A DNA stretch of 21,649 nucleotides from Actinomycetes bacterium (GTDB lineage Bacteria; Actinomycetota; Acidimicrobiia; Acidimicrobiales; JAKAOS01): NCBI GenBank assembly GCA_021790615.1, contig JAJYGW010000017.1:1-21649 (forward strand), given 5' to 3'. How positions within the stretch are numbered: the first letter of the stretch is position 1; each line of letters starts with the position of its first letter. The notes below the pieces were generated by a model. The model saw only the letters and a program-made list of their open reading frames with translations. It was not told the origin of the DNA and did not search any database. Below, piece after piece: positions 6,930 through 15,171 of this stretch. Made by a program: the position numbers and the translations under genes.

Positions 6930-9470
6930 TCAGCGCATTCGCCGCCTCCGGAGCGCGGGCTCCGGCGACACCGAACGCGCGGTCACCGAGGCGCCGCCGA
7001 CCGAGACGCCTGCGCCCCCGGACGCGGCCGACACCACAGGGTCGAGCTCGAGACGAGCGATCTCGGGGAGATCCTCGCCCATCCGTGCGATGCAACTCAG
7101 CAGTCGGGCGATGGCGTGGAAGTCGGCCGGCACCGGTGGCGCCTCGAGCACAGTGACAGCCTTGATCGACCGGATCATCGACTCGGCCTCCTGCTCGGTG
7201 AGAGGTGCCAGCCGGAGCGAGCGGTCGCCGAAGACGTCGGACGCGAGCCCGGCCAGGCCGACGCTCACGACCGGCCCGAATAGGGGGTCCTCCACGAGCC
7301 GGATGCTGACCGGTGGAGCCGTGTCTGCCGGGCCTGCCGAGTCTGCCGGGACAGGCGGCTCGTCCGTCCTGAGCGGGACACCGTAGGCAGCAAGGAGCGC
7401 CGCCGTGGCCTCTTCGGTGAGCTCGACGCCGTCGGAGTTGCCCGGCTCCTGCTCCAGCGCCGCGCGCAGGACGGCCCTGGCGGCTGCCACATCCCATGGA
7501 CCGGCTCCCTCAGCCGGCTCGGCGCCTCCCCCGAGCTCGGCCTCGCGCCTCCACGCCGCGTACGGCACGACCTTGGCGAGCGCCCGGGCCGCCGACTCCG
7601 GGTAGCGGAACCACGGGACCGGCCGGTCGGCTGTCCGGAACGCCTCGAGGGTGACGTCGGTGGCGAGGAAGTTCGCCACGACCGGCTTGCCGTGGGCCCC
7701 GGCCACGCGGGCCACTTCGGCAGCGACGCCTTCGGCTTCGCTCGCGAGTGGTGGGGTGAAGATGGCGATGGCGGCGTCGATGCCGCCATCGCCGAGGAGG
7801 ATGTCGAGAGCCCGCCCGTACTCCTCCGCCGAGGCCGCCGGGCTGCAGTCGACCGGGTTCCTCACCGCCGCCTCCGCGCCGAGCGCCTCACGGAGGATCT
7901 CCTGTGTCCGGTCGGACAACACCGGCACGCGGAGGCCCCGTGCCTCGCAGGCATCCGCAGCGAGGACACTCGGTCCGCCCGCGTTGCCGAGGATGGCGGT
8001 GCGGTCGCCGGCGGGGAGCGGCTGGTGGTGCACCACCTCGGCCACGTCGAACAGCTCCTCGAGCGTGTCCACCCGGATCACGCCGGCCTGGCCGAAGAGT
8101 GCGTCGACGACCTCGTCGGGCGCCTCACCGGTCGCTGCGGTGTGCACGGCGGTGCCGCGCAGCCCGGCGACGGAGCGACCCGCCTTCACCGCGATGATCG
8201 GCCGCCGCCTGGCGACGCGACGGGCGATACGCCTGAAGTGCCGGGGGTTCCCGAAGGACTCGAGGTAGAGGAGGATCACGTCCGTCCCGGGATCTCGCTC
8301 CCAGTAGCGGATGAGGTCGTTGCTGCTCACGTCCGCCTTGTTGCCCATCGACACGAAGCTCGAGATCCCGAGACCCCTCCGGCTCGCCTCCCCCAGGATC
8401 GCGACACCGAGGCCGCCCGACTGCGAGCAGAAGGCGATGCGCCCGCGGACCGGGGCCACCGGTGCGAACGTCGCGTCGAGGCGGACGTGCTCGGCCGTGT
8501 TGATGACGCCCATGCAGTTCGGGCCGACGAGGCGCATGCCGTGACGCCGCGCAGACGACACGATCCTGCGCTCGGCCTCGGCTCCCTCCGGGCCGATCTC
8601 TGCGAAACCGGCGGATACGACGACGAGGCCTCCGCAGCCGGCCTCGCCGCACTCCTCCACGACCGTGGGCACGCTCGCGGCGGGCACGGCGATCACCGCC
8701 AGGTCGACGTGGCCGGGAACCTCGGCCATCGAGGGATACGCCTGCAACCCGAGCACCTCGGGCGCGCTCGGGTGGACGGGGTAGACAGGTCCGGTGAACC
8801 CTCCGGCGAGCAGGTTCGCGACGAGCTCGTTGCCGATCGTCCTCCGCCGAGGAGAGGCCCCGATGACCGCCACCGAGGTGGGCTCGAGGATCCGTGCGAT
8901 GGACCGGGCGGCGGCGGCGGAGTCACGTGACTCGACCTTCTCGGCATAGGAGGGAACGGGGTCGAGTCGCATCGTGACGCGGATGACCCCCGAGTCGAAA
9001 CGGGCGCTCTCGACGAGCCCGACCTCCCGGAAGACACCGAGCATCTTCGAGTTCTCGGGGAGCGTGTCAGCGATGAAGGTCGAGACGCCGCGGGCGAGGG
9101 CAGCCGACGCGAGGTGCTCGAGCAGCACCGTTCCGAGCCCTCGCCCCTGCTGGTCGTCGCGCACCGTGAACGCGACCTCGGCCTCGTTCTCGTCCCCGAG
9201 CCGGTCGTAACGAGCGACCGCCACGAGCTCGCCCTCGACGAACGCCACGATCGCGAGCCGGCGGTCGTAGTCGACGTTCGTGAAGTGGCGGACCTCGGCG
9301 TCGGTGAGCTGCCCGCGCGGCGAGAAGAAGCGCAAGTACACCGTCTCTGCCGACAGCCGCTCGGAGAGCGACCGCAGCGCCCCGGCGTCCTCGGGCACGA
9401 TCGGGCGAAGCTGTGCCACGCGCCCGTCGGCCAGCAGCACCTCGGACTCGAGATCGGTGGGGTAGGTCAT
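6930..9470 (-). CDS. GNAT acetyltransferase fused to ADP-forming acyl-CoA synthetase, ATP-grasp shortened
   Basis: An 846-residue multidomain protein of the Pat-like type (protein lysine acetyltransferase/acetate-CoA ligase family). Residues about 18-168 are a GNAT domain with the acetyl-CoA loop RDDQQGRGLGT (104-114). From about 198 a CoA-binding Rossmann domain begins (SVAVIGASPRRRTIGNE), followed by succinyl-CoA-ligase-like domains (LVGPNCMGVIN, CSQSGGLGVAILGEA, SMGNKADVSSNDLIRYW). The phosphohistidine candidate is His443 in GTAVHTAATGE. The C-terminal ATP-grasp part is reduced: AAYG (Tyr696) and EDPLFGPVVSVGLAG (Asp728) are only 32 residues apart, while family members usually have about 100 there, including the nucleotide-binding lysine and a HKSDVGGV-type motif. 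A Pro/Ala linker sits in the gap. The acyl-CoA ligase activity is therefore doubtful, while the GNAT half looks intact. It follows the FAH-family gene by 47 bases and is probably co-transcribed. Confidence 0.9.
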   Translation of the reverse strand: MTYPTDLESEVLLADGRVAQLRPIVPEDAGALRSLSERLSAETVYLRFFSPRGQLTDAEVRHFTNVDYDRRLAIVAFVEGELVAVARYDRLGDENEAEVAFTVRDDQQGRGLGTVLLEHLASAALARGVSTFIADTLPENSKMLGVFREVGLVESARFDSGVIRVTMRLDPVPSYAEKVESRDSAAAARSIARILEPTSVAVIGASPRRRTIGNELVANLLAGGFTGPVYPVHPSAPEVLGLQAYPSMAEVPGHVDLAVIAVPAASVPTVVEECGEAGCGGLVVVSAGFAEIGPEGAEAERRIVSSARRHGMRLVGPNCMGVINTAEHVRLDATFAPVAPVRGRIAFCSQSGGLGVAILGEASRRGLGISSFVSMGNKADVSSNDLIRYWERDPGTDVILLYLESFGNPRHFRRIARRVARRRPIIAVKAGRSVAGLRGTAVHTAATGEAPDEVVDALFGQAGVIRVDTLEELFDVAEVVHHQPLPAGDRTAILGNAGGPSVLAADACEARGLRVPVLSDRTQEILREALGAEAAVRNPVDCSPAASAEEYGRALDILLGDGGIDAAIAIFTPPLASEAEGVAAEVARVAGAHGKPVVANFLATDVTLEAFRTADRPVPWFRYPESAARALAKVVPYAAWRREAELGGGAEPAEGAGPWDVAAARAVLRAALEQEPGNSDGVELTEEATAALLAAYGVPLRTDEPPVPADSAGPADTAPPVSIRLVEDPLFGPVVSVGLAGLASDVFGDRSLRLAPLTEQEAESMIRSIKAVTVLEAPPVPADFHAIARLLSCIARMGEDLPEIARLELDPVVSAASGGAGVSVGGASVTARSVSPEPALRRRRMR
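7323..7350. repeat. 18-bp-period direct repeat in the shortened ATP-grasp region
   Basis: The unit gtctgccggg occurs at 7323-7332 and 7341-7350, with a similar cctgccga between them. It codes for the Ala/Asp/Gly/Pro linker where the nucleotide-binding half of the ATP-grasp domain should be. It may mark an old deletion or expansion. Confidence 0.7.
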
Positions 9471-9517
9471 GTGGATGGCCGGCTCGGCGGGTCCTGGGAT
9501 TCAGCCCGTTCAGCCGT

Positions 9518-10366
9518 TCAGCCGGCGGCGGCCGTGCTCCGGATCGTGCCGATGCCTTCGATCGTGCTCTCGATCACGTCGCCGGGCCGGAGGAAGCGGT
9601 CGTGCACCCACCCGACGCCCGCGGGCGTGCCGGTGAAGATGACGTCACCGGGCAGGAGCGGTACCACCGCGCACAGCTCCTCGATGATGAGCGGGACCGG
9701 GAAGACCATCTCGCTCGTCCGGCTGGACTGCATCACCTCGCCGTTGACGCTGCAGGAGAGGGCAAGGTCGTCCGGCTCGGTCAGCTCGTCCGGCGTGACG
9801 AGCCACGGCCCGATCGGACCGAAACCGGGGTACGACTTCCCCATCGCGTACTGCCCTCCGGCCGCTCTCTGCAAGATCCGTTCGGAGAAGTCGTTGCCGA
9901 CGCACACTCCGGCGACGTGGCTCCACGCCTCCCAGTCGGCGATCCTGTGCGCCGGCCGCCCCATCACGACGACGAGCTCGACCTCGTGGTCGACGTGGCC
10001 GCCGGGCGGAAGCAGCAACTCCTCGAAACCCCCCGTGATGCAGGTCGGGTACTTCGTGAACACGGCGAGGCGCTCGGGCAGGCTCGCGCTCGTCTCCGCC
10101 GCATGGTCCCGGTAGTTGAGGCCGATGCCGAAGACCTGCCGCGGGAAGGGTGCCGGCGAAAGCAGCTCGAGCTCGTTCACCTCGATCGGGGGGAGCCGGT
10201 CCGGATCGGGCTCGTAGCCAGCCGCCCAGCCGAGGAATTCATCCCAGCGGTCGTAGATCGCCTGCGGATCAGGGCCGAAGCGCTCCTCCGACGCCTTCTC
10301 GACGTCGATGCCGCCCTCGCCGGTGACGATCGTCGCACGTCCGAGCACGTTCGCCAGCACCGTCAC
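9518..10366 (-). CDS. Fumarylacetoacetate hydrolase family protein
   Basis: A 282-residue cytoplasmic metal-dependent enzyme of the FAH superfamily, whose members hydrolyse, decarboxylate or isomerise 2,4-dioxo-acids in aromatic and sugar acid breakdown. The FAH fold starts at PRQVFGIGLNYRDHAAE (75-91). The metal ligands are Glu128 and Glu130 in DHEVELVVVMG and Asp159 in VGNDFSER. Lys177 in YAMGKSYPGFGPIGPWLVT and the C-terminal LPGDVIFTGTPAGVGW complete the signature. The start is GTG at 10366, supported by AAAGGA 8 bases upstream; a longer open frame reaches 10441 but lacks such a site. It leads a two-gene unit with the GNAT/acyl-CoA synthetase fusion, so its product may be a CoA-activatable acid, but that is inference. 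Confidence 0.92.
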   Translation of the reverse strand: MTVLANVLGRATIVTGEGGIDVEKASEERFGPDPQAIYDRWDEFLGWAAGYEPDPDRLPPIEVNELELLSPAPFPRQVFGIGLNYRDHAAETSASLPERLAVFTKYPTCITGGFEELLLPPGGHVDHEVELVVVMGRPAHRIADWEAWSHVAGVCVGNDFSERILQRAAGGQYAMGKSYPGFGPIGPWLVTPDELTEPDDLALSCSVNGEVMQSSRTSEMVFPVPLIIEELCAVVPLLPGDVIFTGTPAGVGWVHDRFLRPGDVIESTIEGIGTIRSTAAAG

Positions 10367-10372
10367 GGGCCT

Positions 10373-10380
10373 CGTCCTTT
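10373..10380 (-). promoter_or_regulatory. Ribosome-binding site deciding the FAH-family start
   Basis: On the minus strand this reads AAAGGACG, with the AGGA core 8 bases before the GTG at 10366. It supports the shorter 282-residue protein over the frame starting at 10441. Confidence 0.6.
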
Positions 10381-10524
10381 CGTCGCGCCGTCTTCCCCTA
10401 CCCTGGTGACCGTAGTCCGAGGTGGTGGCTCCCCCGGCCACCTGCGAGAGGCGTGCCGCCCAGCTGTGTCCATCTCCGTACGGCGCGCACCTGCACGAAG
10501 GCTCGGCCTGCGAGGATCGATGAG

Positions 10525-12426
10525 ATGCCCGGAATGACCGGAATGAACAGCCGCCTGTCGGCGAACAACCCCACGGTCGTGGCAGCGTTCCACTCCGCCC
10601 TCTTCCACCAGGGTCTCATCGTGCTCGGGCTGCTCGTTCTCGTCGTGATCACCTGGAGCCTCATGCGCGCGGCGACGCTGCGTGCCGTGCTGTCGGGTGA
10701 GAGCCCGGAGCTCCTGCGAGCGGCGGCAGGCGGGCCCGAGCCGCTCGCGCGCCGTCTCCTCAGGATCGGGATCGCGCTCTTCTGGATCCTCGACGGGCTG
10801 CTGCAGGCGCAGTCGTCGATGCCCCTAGGGCTGATCAGCCGGGTCGTGCAGCCGTCAGCCGCCACATCGCCCACGTGGGTGCAGCACCTCGTGGGCTCAG
10901 CCGGGACGATCTGGAACGACCATCCCATAACCGCCGCGACCGCCACGGTCTGGATCCAACTCGGGATCGGCCTGCTGCTGCTGTTCGCGCCGAGGGTCTC
11001 CTGGTCCCGGCTCGCCGGCATGGCCAGCCTGTGCTGGGGACTGGTCGTGTGGGTGCTCGGCGAGAGCTTCGGCGGGATCCTCGGAGCGGGAAGCTCGTGG
11101 CTGTTCGGGCTGCCGGGCGCCGTGTTCTTCTACTGCATCGCGAGCGTCCTGCTCGTCGTGCCGGAGCGGGTGTTCGCCGATCGCCGCCTAGGTCGCGCGG
11201 TCTGCTCGGTCATGGGCCTGTACTTCCTCGGCATGGCGCTGCTGCAGGCATGGCCAGGGCGCGGCTTCTGGCAGGCCGGCAGGCAGAACGCGCTCTCGTC
11301 CATGGTGACGGCCATGGCGACCACGCCGCAGCCCGGGACGTTCTCGTCGCTCGTGCGGTCCTTCGGCGCCTTTGACGCTCGGCATGGGTTCGCTGTCAAT
11401 CTGGCGCTGGTCATCCTGCTCGCTGTCGTCGGAGCCGCGCTGCTCGTGGCACGGCCGCGCCTCATGAAGTGGGCGATCGTCCTCGCCGCGGTCGTGTGCC
11501 TCGCCGACTGGGTGCTCGTGCAGGACCTCGGCGTCTTCGGCGGCGTGGGCACGGACCCGAACAGCATGCCCCCGATGCTCCTGCTCGTGATCGCCGGGTA
11601 CGTGCAGCTGGTGCGGCCGGCCGTGCCCGTCGCGGTGCCTGCCGCCACTTCTTTCGCAGCGGCGGTCAAGCCTGGCGCTGTCGCACCAGCCCCTGTTCTC
11701 AACGGGGGCGGGGCGTCCCGAGAAGGGCCGCTCCCCCGCCTCAGCCGCCGCATTCGCCAGGCGCCGACGTACTCCATGCGACTGTTCGCCGGGCTGGCGT
11801 CGCTCGCCGTCATCGCGCTCGGAGCGGTGCCGATGGCCGTCGCGGCCGTGAGCCCGAACGCCGACACCATCGTGTCCCAGGCGATCGACGGGGCGCCGGA
11901 CGCGGTGGACTTCGCGGCGCCTCGTTTCTCGCTCGAGAACCAGTACGGCCGGAGGGTCACGCTCGCGAGCCTGCACTCGAAGACCGTCGTGCTCACGTTC
12001 CTCGACCCGGTGTGCACCGTCGACTGCCCGATCATCGCCCAAGAGATGAAGCAGGCCGACAAGATGCTCGGGTCGAGCGCCCGGCGGGTCGTGCTCGTGG
12101 CCGTCGTGGCCAACCCGATCTTCCGGTCGGTGTCCGCCACTCAGGCGTTCGACCGCGCGGAGGGGATGGCGCACCTCGCGAACTGGCTCTACTTGACGGG
12201 ATCGGCCAGGCAGCTCCGGCAGACCTGGAGGCACTTCGGCGAAGAGGTGGCCGTCGTGCCCGGCGGATCGATGATCGCCCACAACGACATCGTCTGGGTG
12301 ATCGACGGGAGCGGGCGGACCCGGTTCATCCTGAACAGCGATCCCGGCCCGGGCACCGCGGCCTCGAAGTCGTCGTTCGCGGCGGTCCTCGTGAGCTCCG
12401 TCGACAAGGTGCTGGCCTCGCGTTGA
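10525..12426 (+). CDS. Polytopic membrane protein fused to a SCO1/SenC copper chaperone domain
   Basis: A 633-residue protein of two parts. Residues about 20-460 hold roughly ten hydrophobic helices, including LRIGIALFWILDGLLQAQ, VWIQLGIGLLLLFAP, SLCWGLVVWVLGESFGGIL and SVMGLYFLGMALLQAWPGRG. I recall this module in actinobacterial membrane proteins but not a proven function. After a Pro/Ala linker and a last helix (about 440-460), the final ~165 residues are a thioredoxin-like SCO1 domain: PRFSLENQYGRRVTLASL, the copper-binding pair Cys497 and Cys501 in DPVCTVDCP, and the third ligand His586 in MIAHND, spaced as in SCO proteins. The SCO domain should lie outside the membrane. SCO proteins deliver copper to, or reduce, the CuA site of cytochrome oxidase. 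The ATG at 10525 follows a GAGGATCGATGAG region; ATG 10534 is also possible. The next gene overlaps the stop codon. Confidence 0.87.
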   Translation: MPGMTGMNSRLSANNPTVVAAFHSALFHQGLIVLGLLVLVVITWSLMRAATLRAVLSGESPELLRAAAGGPEPLARRLLRIGIALFWILDGLLQAQSSMPLGLISRVVQPSAATSPTWVQHLVGSAGTIWNDHPITAATATVWIQLGIGLLLLFAPRVSWSRLAGMASLCWGLVVWVLGESFGGILGAGSSWLFGLPGAVFFYCIASVLLVVPERVFADRRLGRAVCSVMGLYFLGMALLQAWPGRGFWQAGRQNALSSMVTAMATTPQPGTFSSLVRSFGAFDARHGFAVNLALVILLAVVGAALLVARPRLMKWAIVLAAVVCLADWVLVQDLGVFGGVGTDPNSMPPMLLLVIAGYVQLVRPAVPVAVPAATSFAAAVKPGAVAPAPVLNGGGASREGPLPRLSRRIRQAPTYSMRLFAGLASLAVIALGAVPMAVAAVSPNADTIVSQAIDGAPDAVDFAAPRFSLENQYGRRVTLASLHSKTVVLTFLDPVCTVDCPIIAQEMKQADKMLGSSARRVVLVAVVANPIFRSVSATQAFDRAEGMAHLANWLYLTGSARQLRQTWRHFGEEVAVVPGGSMIAHNDIVWVIDGSGRTRFILNSDPGPGTAASKSSFAAVLVSSVDKVLASR

Positions 12427-13730
12427 CTCGCAAGGTCCACGGTCGCTCCGCGCGAGCCAGCATGCCGGCGCCCGTGCTGTCGTCGGCACTGGCCTCGGTG
12501 TCGGCACTCCTGCTGGCCGCCTGCGGTGCCGCGAGCGGAACAGGCACACATCCCAGCGAGGTCGCCTCGGCCGGTGCAGGGTTTCCCATCGCCACGTCCT
12601 CGGGCTCGGGTGCCACCTCCTGGGTGGTCGTCCCGATGGGCGACGTCGGCACGCTGCGGAACACCTTCTGGCAGCTGTTCGTCGACCGGAACGGCCACGG
12701 GTTGCTCCGCCTCGCGACGCCACCCGGCGTCGCCGACAACGGCGGGCTCGTCGTGAGCGGCGGTGCCGGGCGGCGAGGGTTGCAGGTCGGTGTCTTCACG
12801 AGTCAGTTGCTCGGCTTCTCCCCCATCGCTGCGAGCCAGGACGGCGGGCTCCACTGGTCCGGCTCCGTGCTGCCCGGGGAGCTCACGCCGGTCCCGGATG
12901 CGTTGTCGGCGGCGAGCGCCGGACCGGCGACGGCGCTCCTCGGACGCGACGGCGCCCGTGTCGTCGATGGCCCGTCCGCTGCGGGCTCCTCGGCATCGGC
13001 TCGATGGACGACGGTCACGACGCTCGCGGCGCTCCGGCACCTCGCCCCTCCGTCGTGCGACCTCGGAGCGCTCACGGCCGTGACCAGCACGGGATCGGCC
13101 GGCTCGGCGGGCACGGCCACGGTCTTCGGAGGCGCCTGTCGCCACGGCGGCGAAGTCGCCTTGTTCGTTAACGGGCCCGGCGGTTGGCGGTTCGCCGGCG
13201 GCCGGCTGAGCGGCACGGCTGCCGCGCCGGCCGCTACGTCGGCCGCTACGTCGACGGCGGTGGTGTCGGTCTGGCCGGCCGGTAACGGGCACGGCTCAGC
13301 GCTGGCCTTGGTCCTCGCGAGAGGCGCTGCCGCCGGTTCCGGATCGGGCAGGCTCGTCGCCGTCCGCCTCGGAAGCGTTCTCCACGCGAGAACGACGGCG
13401 GTCGCGGCGCTTCCGATACCGGCCGGCGCCACGATCCGGGCGATCGGGGAGGCGCCTGGTGGCGGCGCGGTCGTCCTCGTCGCTGGCGGGAGCCCTGCCG
13501 ACCCGAGCCACGAACGGGTCGAGCTCTTGGACGCCGGAACGGGCGCATGGCAGGCACTCCCGGCGCCACCCGAACGCACGCTCGGCGTCCTTGCCGAGCG
13601 GGGCGGAGCAGTCGAGGCTCTCGTCGTCCAGCGCTCGTCTCTCGATGTGTACCGGCTCGCCCAGTCCGCTGCCCGGTGGATCTCGCGAGAGGTCGAGCGG
13701 GTCCCGATCGCCTACGGTTCTTCGGGCTGA
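12423..13730 (+). CDS. Secreted Asp-box lipoprotein, unknown function
   Basis: A 435-residue putative lipoprotein. With a TTG start at 12423 its start overlaps the SCO1-fusion stop (TTGA), which indicates translational coupling; an ATG at 12462 (MPAPVL) is the alternative. A basic N-region and a hydrophobic stretch lead to the lipobox LAAC, with Cys34 to be lipidated. The mature part is Ser/Thr/Gly/Ala-rich and beta-predicted. One perfect Asp-box, SQDGGLHW (138-145, SxDxGxxW), is the loop motif of BNR/sialidase-type beta-propellers, and the repeating hydrophobic strands with VDRNGHGLLRL fit a propeller. I see no sialidase catalytic arginine triad, so I would not call it an enzyme. Its coupling to the SCO1 fusion suggests it works at the outer membrane face, perhaps in copper handling or oxidase assembly, but that is inference. 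Confidence 0.75.
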   Translation: MTRKVHGRSARASMPAPVLSSALASVSALLLAACGAASGTGTHPSEVASAGAGFPIATSSGSGATSWVVVPMGDVGTLRNTFWQLFVDRNGHGLLRLATPPGVADNGGLVVSGGAGRRGLQVGVFTSQLLGFSPIAASQDGGLHWSGSVLPGELTPVPDALSAASAGPATALLGRDGARVVDGPSAAGSSASARWTTVTTLAALRHLAPPSCDLGALTAVTSTGSAGSAGTATVFGGACRHGGEVALFVNGPGGWRFAGGRLSGTAAAPAATSAATSTAVVSVWPAGNGHGSALALVLARGAAAGSGSGRLVAVRLGSVLHARTTAVAALPIPAGATIRAIGEAPGGGAVVLVAGGSPADPSHERVELLDAGTGAWQALPAPPERTLGVLAERGGAVEALVVQRSSLDVYRLAQSAARWISREVERVPIAYGSSG

Positions 13731-13797
13731 CCGCCCCCCCCCGAGGCGTACCGGCGTACCTGGCGCCTGGCACGGAGCCGAGCCTCTGGCTGCCGCC

Positions 13798-15030
13798 CTA
13801 CGGTCTCGCCACTTCAGGGGACACGGGCGGGAGCCTCCGCACGACGAGCGCCAACAACCGGTGTGTCAGGTACATGAGGACGGCCGCCCCGAACAGGCAC
13901 GGCGCCAGCACCGAGATGCCATTGTGCGAAGCAAGCAACCCGAAGCACGCCACCGCCACCGGCCCACCGACTGCCGCCCCGGCGATCGACAGCCCGACCG
14001 CCCGCCCCGTGACCGCCTCACCGAGGCGATCCGGCGTCAGTGCCACGTAGAGCGGGAAGATGGTCGCCGACCCGAGCCCGGCGACCGGCAGGCCCACCAC
14101 GCCATACCGGCCCGGCAGGACCCAGAACAGCGCCATCCCGAGCACGAAGAGCCAGCAGCTCACTTCGAGCACCCGCGCCGGTCGGAACGGGTTCGGCACG
14201 GCGAGCGCCAGACGACCGAGCGTGAGAGCCGCCCAGAACAGGGCCATCGCGAGTGCGGCGCCGGCCGTCCCGAGACGGCGGTCGCTCAACAGGTAGGTCG
14301 TGCCCCACGAGATCGGTCCTGCCTCGGCCGCGGTGTAGGCGAAGAAGGCCAGGGTCGTCGCACCCATCCCCACCCACTCGCGCCTCGTGTGCCGCCTCGG
14401 CGGCGTCGCGGTCGTCGCCGCCGTCGATGCCGCCGGCGATGCCGCAGCCGTCTGAGGAGCCGCCGGCCCCGCTGCTCGTGCCGGTCGCACGGCCGCGAGC
14501 GGGACGAGGAAACCTGCCGCCACGGCGACGACGGCGACCGCGATGCGCCAGTGCCCGGTGGTCACGAGCACCGCCACGATGATCGGGCCGAGGGTCCCAC
14601 CGATCGCCCAGCTCGCGTGCAGCAGCCCGAGCCGGCGCACGCCGCCTTCGATGGCGGCCTCGGCGTTCAGCACGGCGTCAAGCGTCCCTTTCACGAGCCC
14701 GAGGATGCTGAACGAGACGATCACCGCCCACCACGCCGGGGCGGCCGCCCAACCGGCGAGCGAGGCGAGGCCGGCGACTGTCGCCCAGAAGAGGGTGTTG
14801 TGGAAGCCGAGCACTCGCCGCACCGTGTCGCCGACCAGGCCGCCGGCGAAGTAGAGCACGGTCCCCGCCAGCACGAGCTCACCCAGGTCGGCGAGCGGGA
14901 GGTGCAGCCCTCGGCGCATCGACGGCCAGAGCACGCCGAGCAGGCCGTCGGGTATGCCGAGGATTACCACGAACGAGCCGAACTGGACGAGAAGGCCCGC
15001 GAGAACGCGCTTGGACGCATTGCCCGCCAT
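13798..15030 (-). CDS. MFS transporter
   Basis: A 410-residue major facilitator superfamily permease with about 12 hydrophobic helices. Helix 1 is VQFGSFVVILGIPDGLLGVLW. A GDTVRR loop follows helix 2 (an A-loop-like motif), LLHASWAIGGTLGPIIVAVL is helix 5, and a long Ala/Pro/Thr-rich loop (about residues 180-210) joins the two six-helix halves. The second half has WGTTYLLSDRRLG and the large cavity helices GLGSATIFPLYVAL and AVGLSIAGAAVGGPVAV. It resembles the FucP/sugar-permease-like MFS branch, but the substrate cannot be assigned. The ATG at 15030 is preferred, with GGGGA about 6 bases upstream; the frame also opens at 15078. It converges on the lipoprotein gene and diverges from the DUF5666-like gene, so it is probably transcribed alone. 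Confidence 0.87.
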   Translation of the reverse strand: MAGNASKRVLAGLLVQFGSFVVILGIPDGLLGVLWPSMRRGLHLPLADLGELVLAGTVLYFAGGLVGDTVRRVLGFHNTLFWATVAGLASLAGWAAAPAWWAVIVSFSILGLVKGTLDAVLNAEAAIEGGVRRLGLLHASWAIGGTLGPIIVAVLVTTGHWRIAVAVVAVAAGFLVPLAAVRPARAAGPAAPQTAAASPAASTAATTATPPRRHTRREWVGMGATTLAFFAYTAAEAGPISWGTTYLLSDRRLGTAGAALAMALFWAALTLGRLALAVPNPFRPARVLEVSCWLFVLGMALFWVLPGRYGVVGLPVAGLGSATIFPLYVALTPDRLGEAVTGRAVGLSIAGAAVGGPVAVACFGLLASHNGISVLAPCLFGAAVLMYLTHRLLALVVRRLPPVSPEVARP

Positions 15031-15171
15031 CACATGTCCCCGGCGCGTCCGCTCGCCCGGTGATGGTCCACCCGTCATGGGCGGACCAGTCTCGCGCCGG
15101 CGAAAGTGCTCGTGAGGGACTTCGAAGGTGTCTCTGTCCGGTTTCTCAGGGAGAGGGGCGAAACTGGAGGC

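Noticed and set aside
6949..6966. 7-bp GC hairpin between the convergent ABC-F and GNAT fusion genes
   Set aside because: Inside the end of the GNAT fusion coding region, with no T-tract and only 7 bp, so it is not distinguishable from chance in this GC-rich sequence.
7692..8930. 412-residue plus-strand open frame
   Set aside because: Antisense to the well-supported GNAT/acyl-CoA synthetase gene, with shadow-like composition.
11188..12723. 511-residue minus-strand open frame
   Set aside because: Antisense to the SCO1 fusion and lipoprotein genes; Arg/His/Gly-rich, without domain motifs.
13734..13742. Run of nine C after the lipoprotein stop
   Set aside because: It lies outside coding sequence between convergent genes, so an indel there would alter no protein; no function suggested.
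13459..15063. 534-residue plus-strand open frame
   Set aside because: It runs through the end of the lipoprotein gene in another frame and antisense to the MFS transporter; no recognisable motif.
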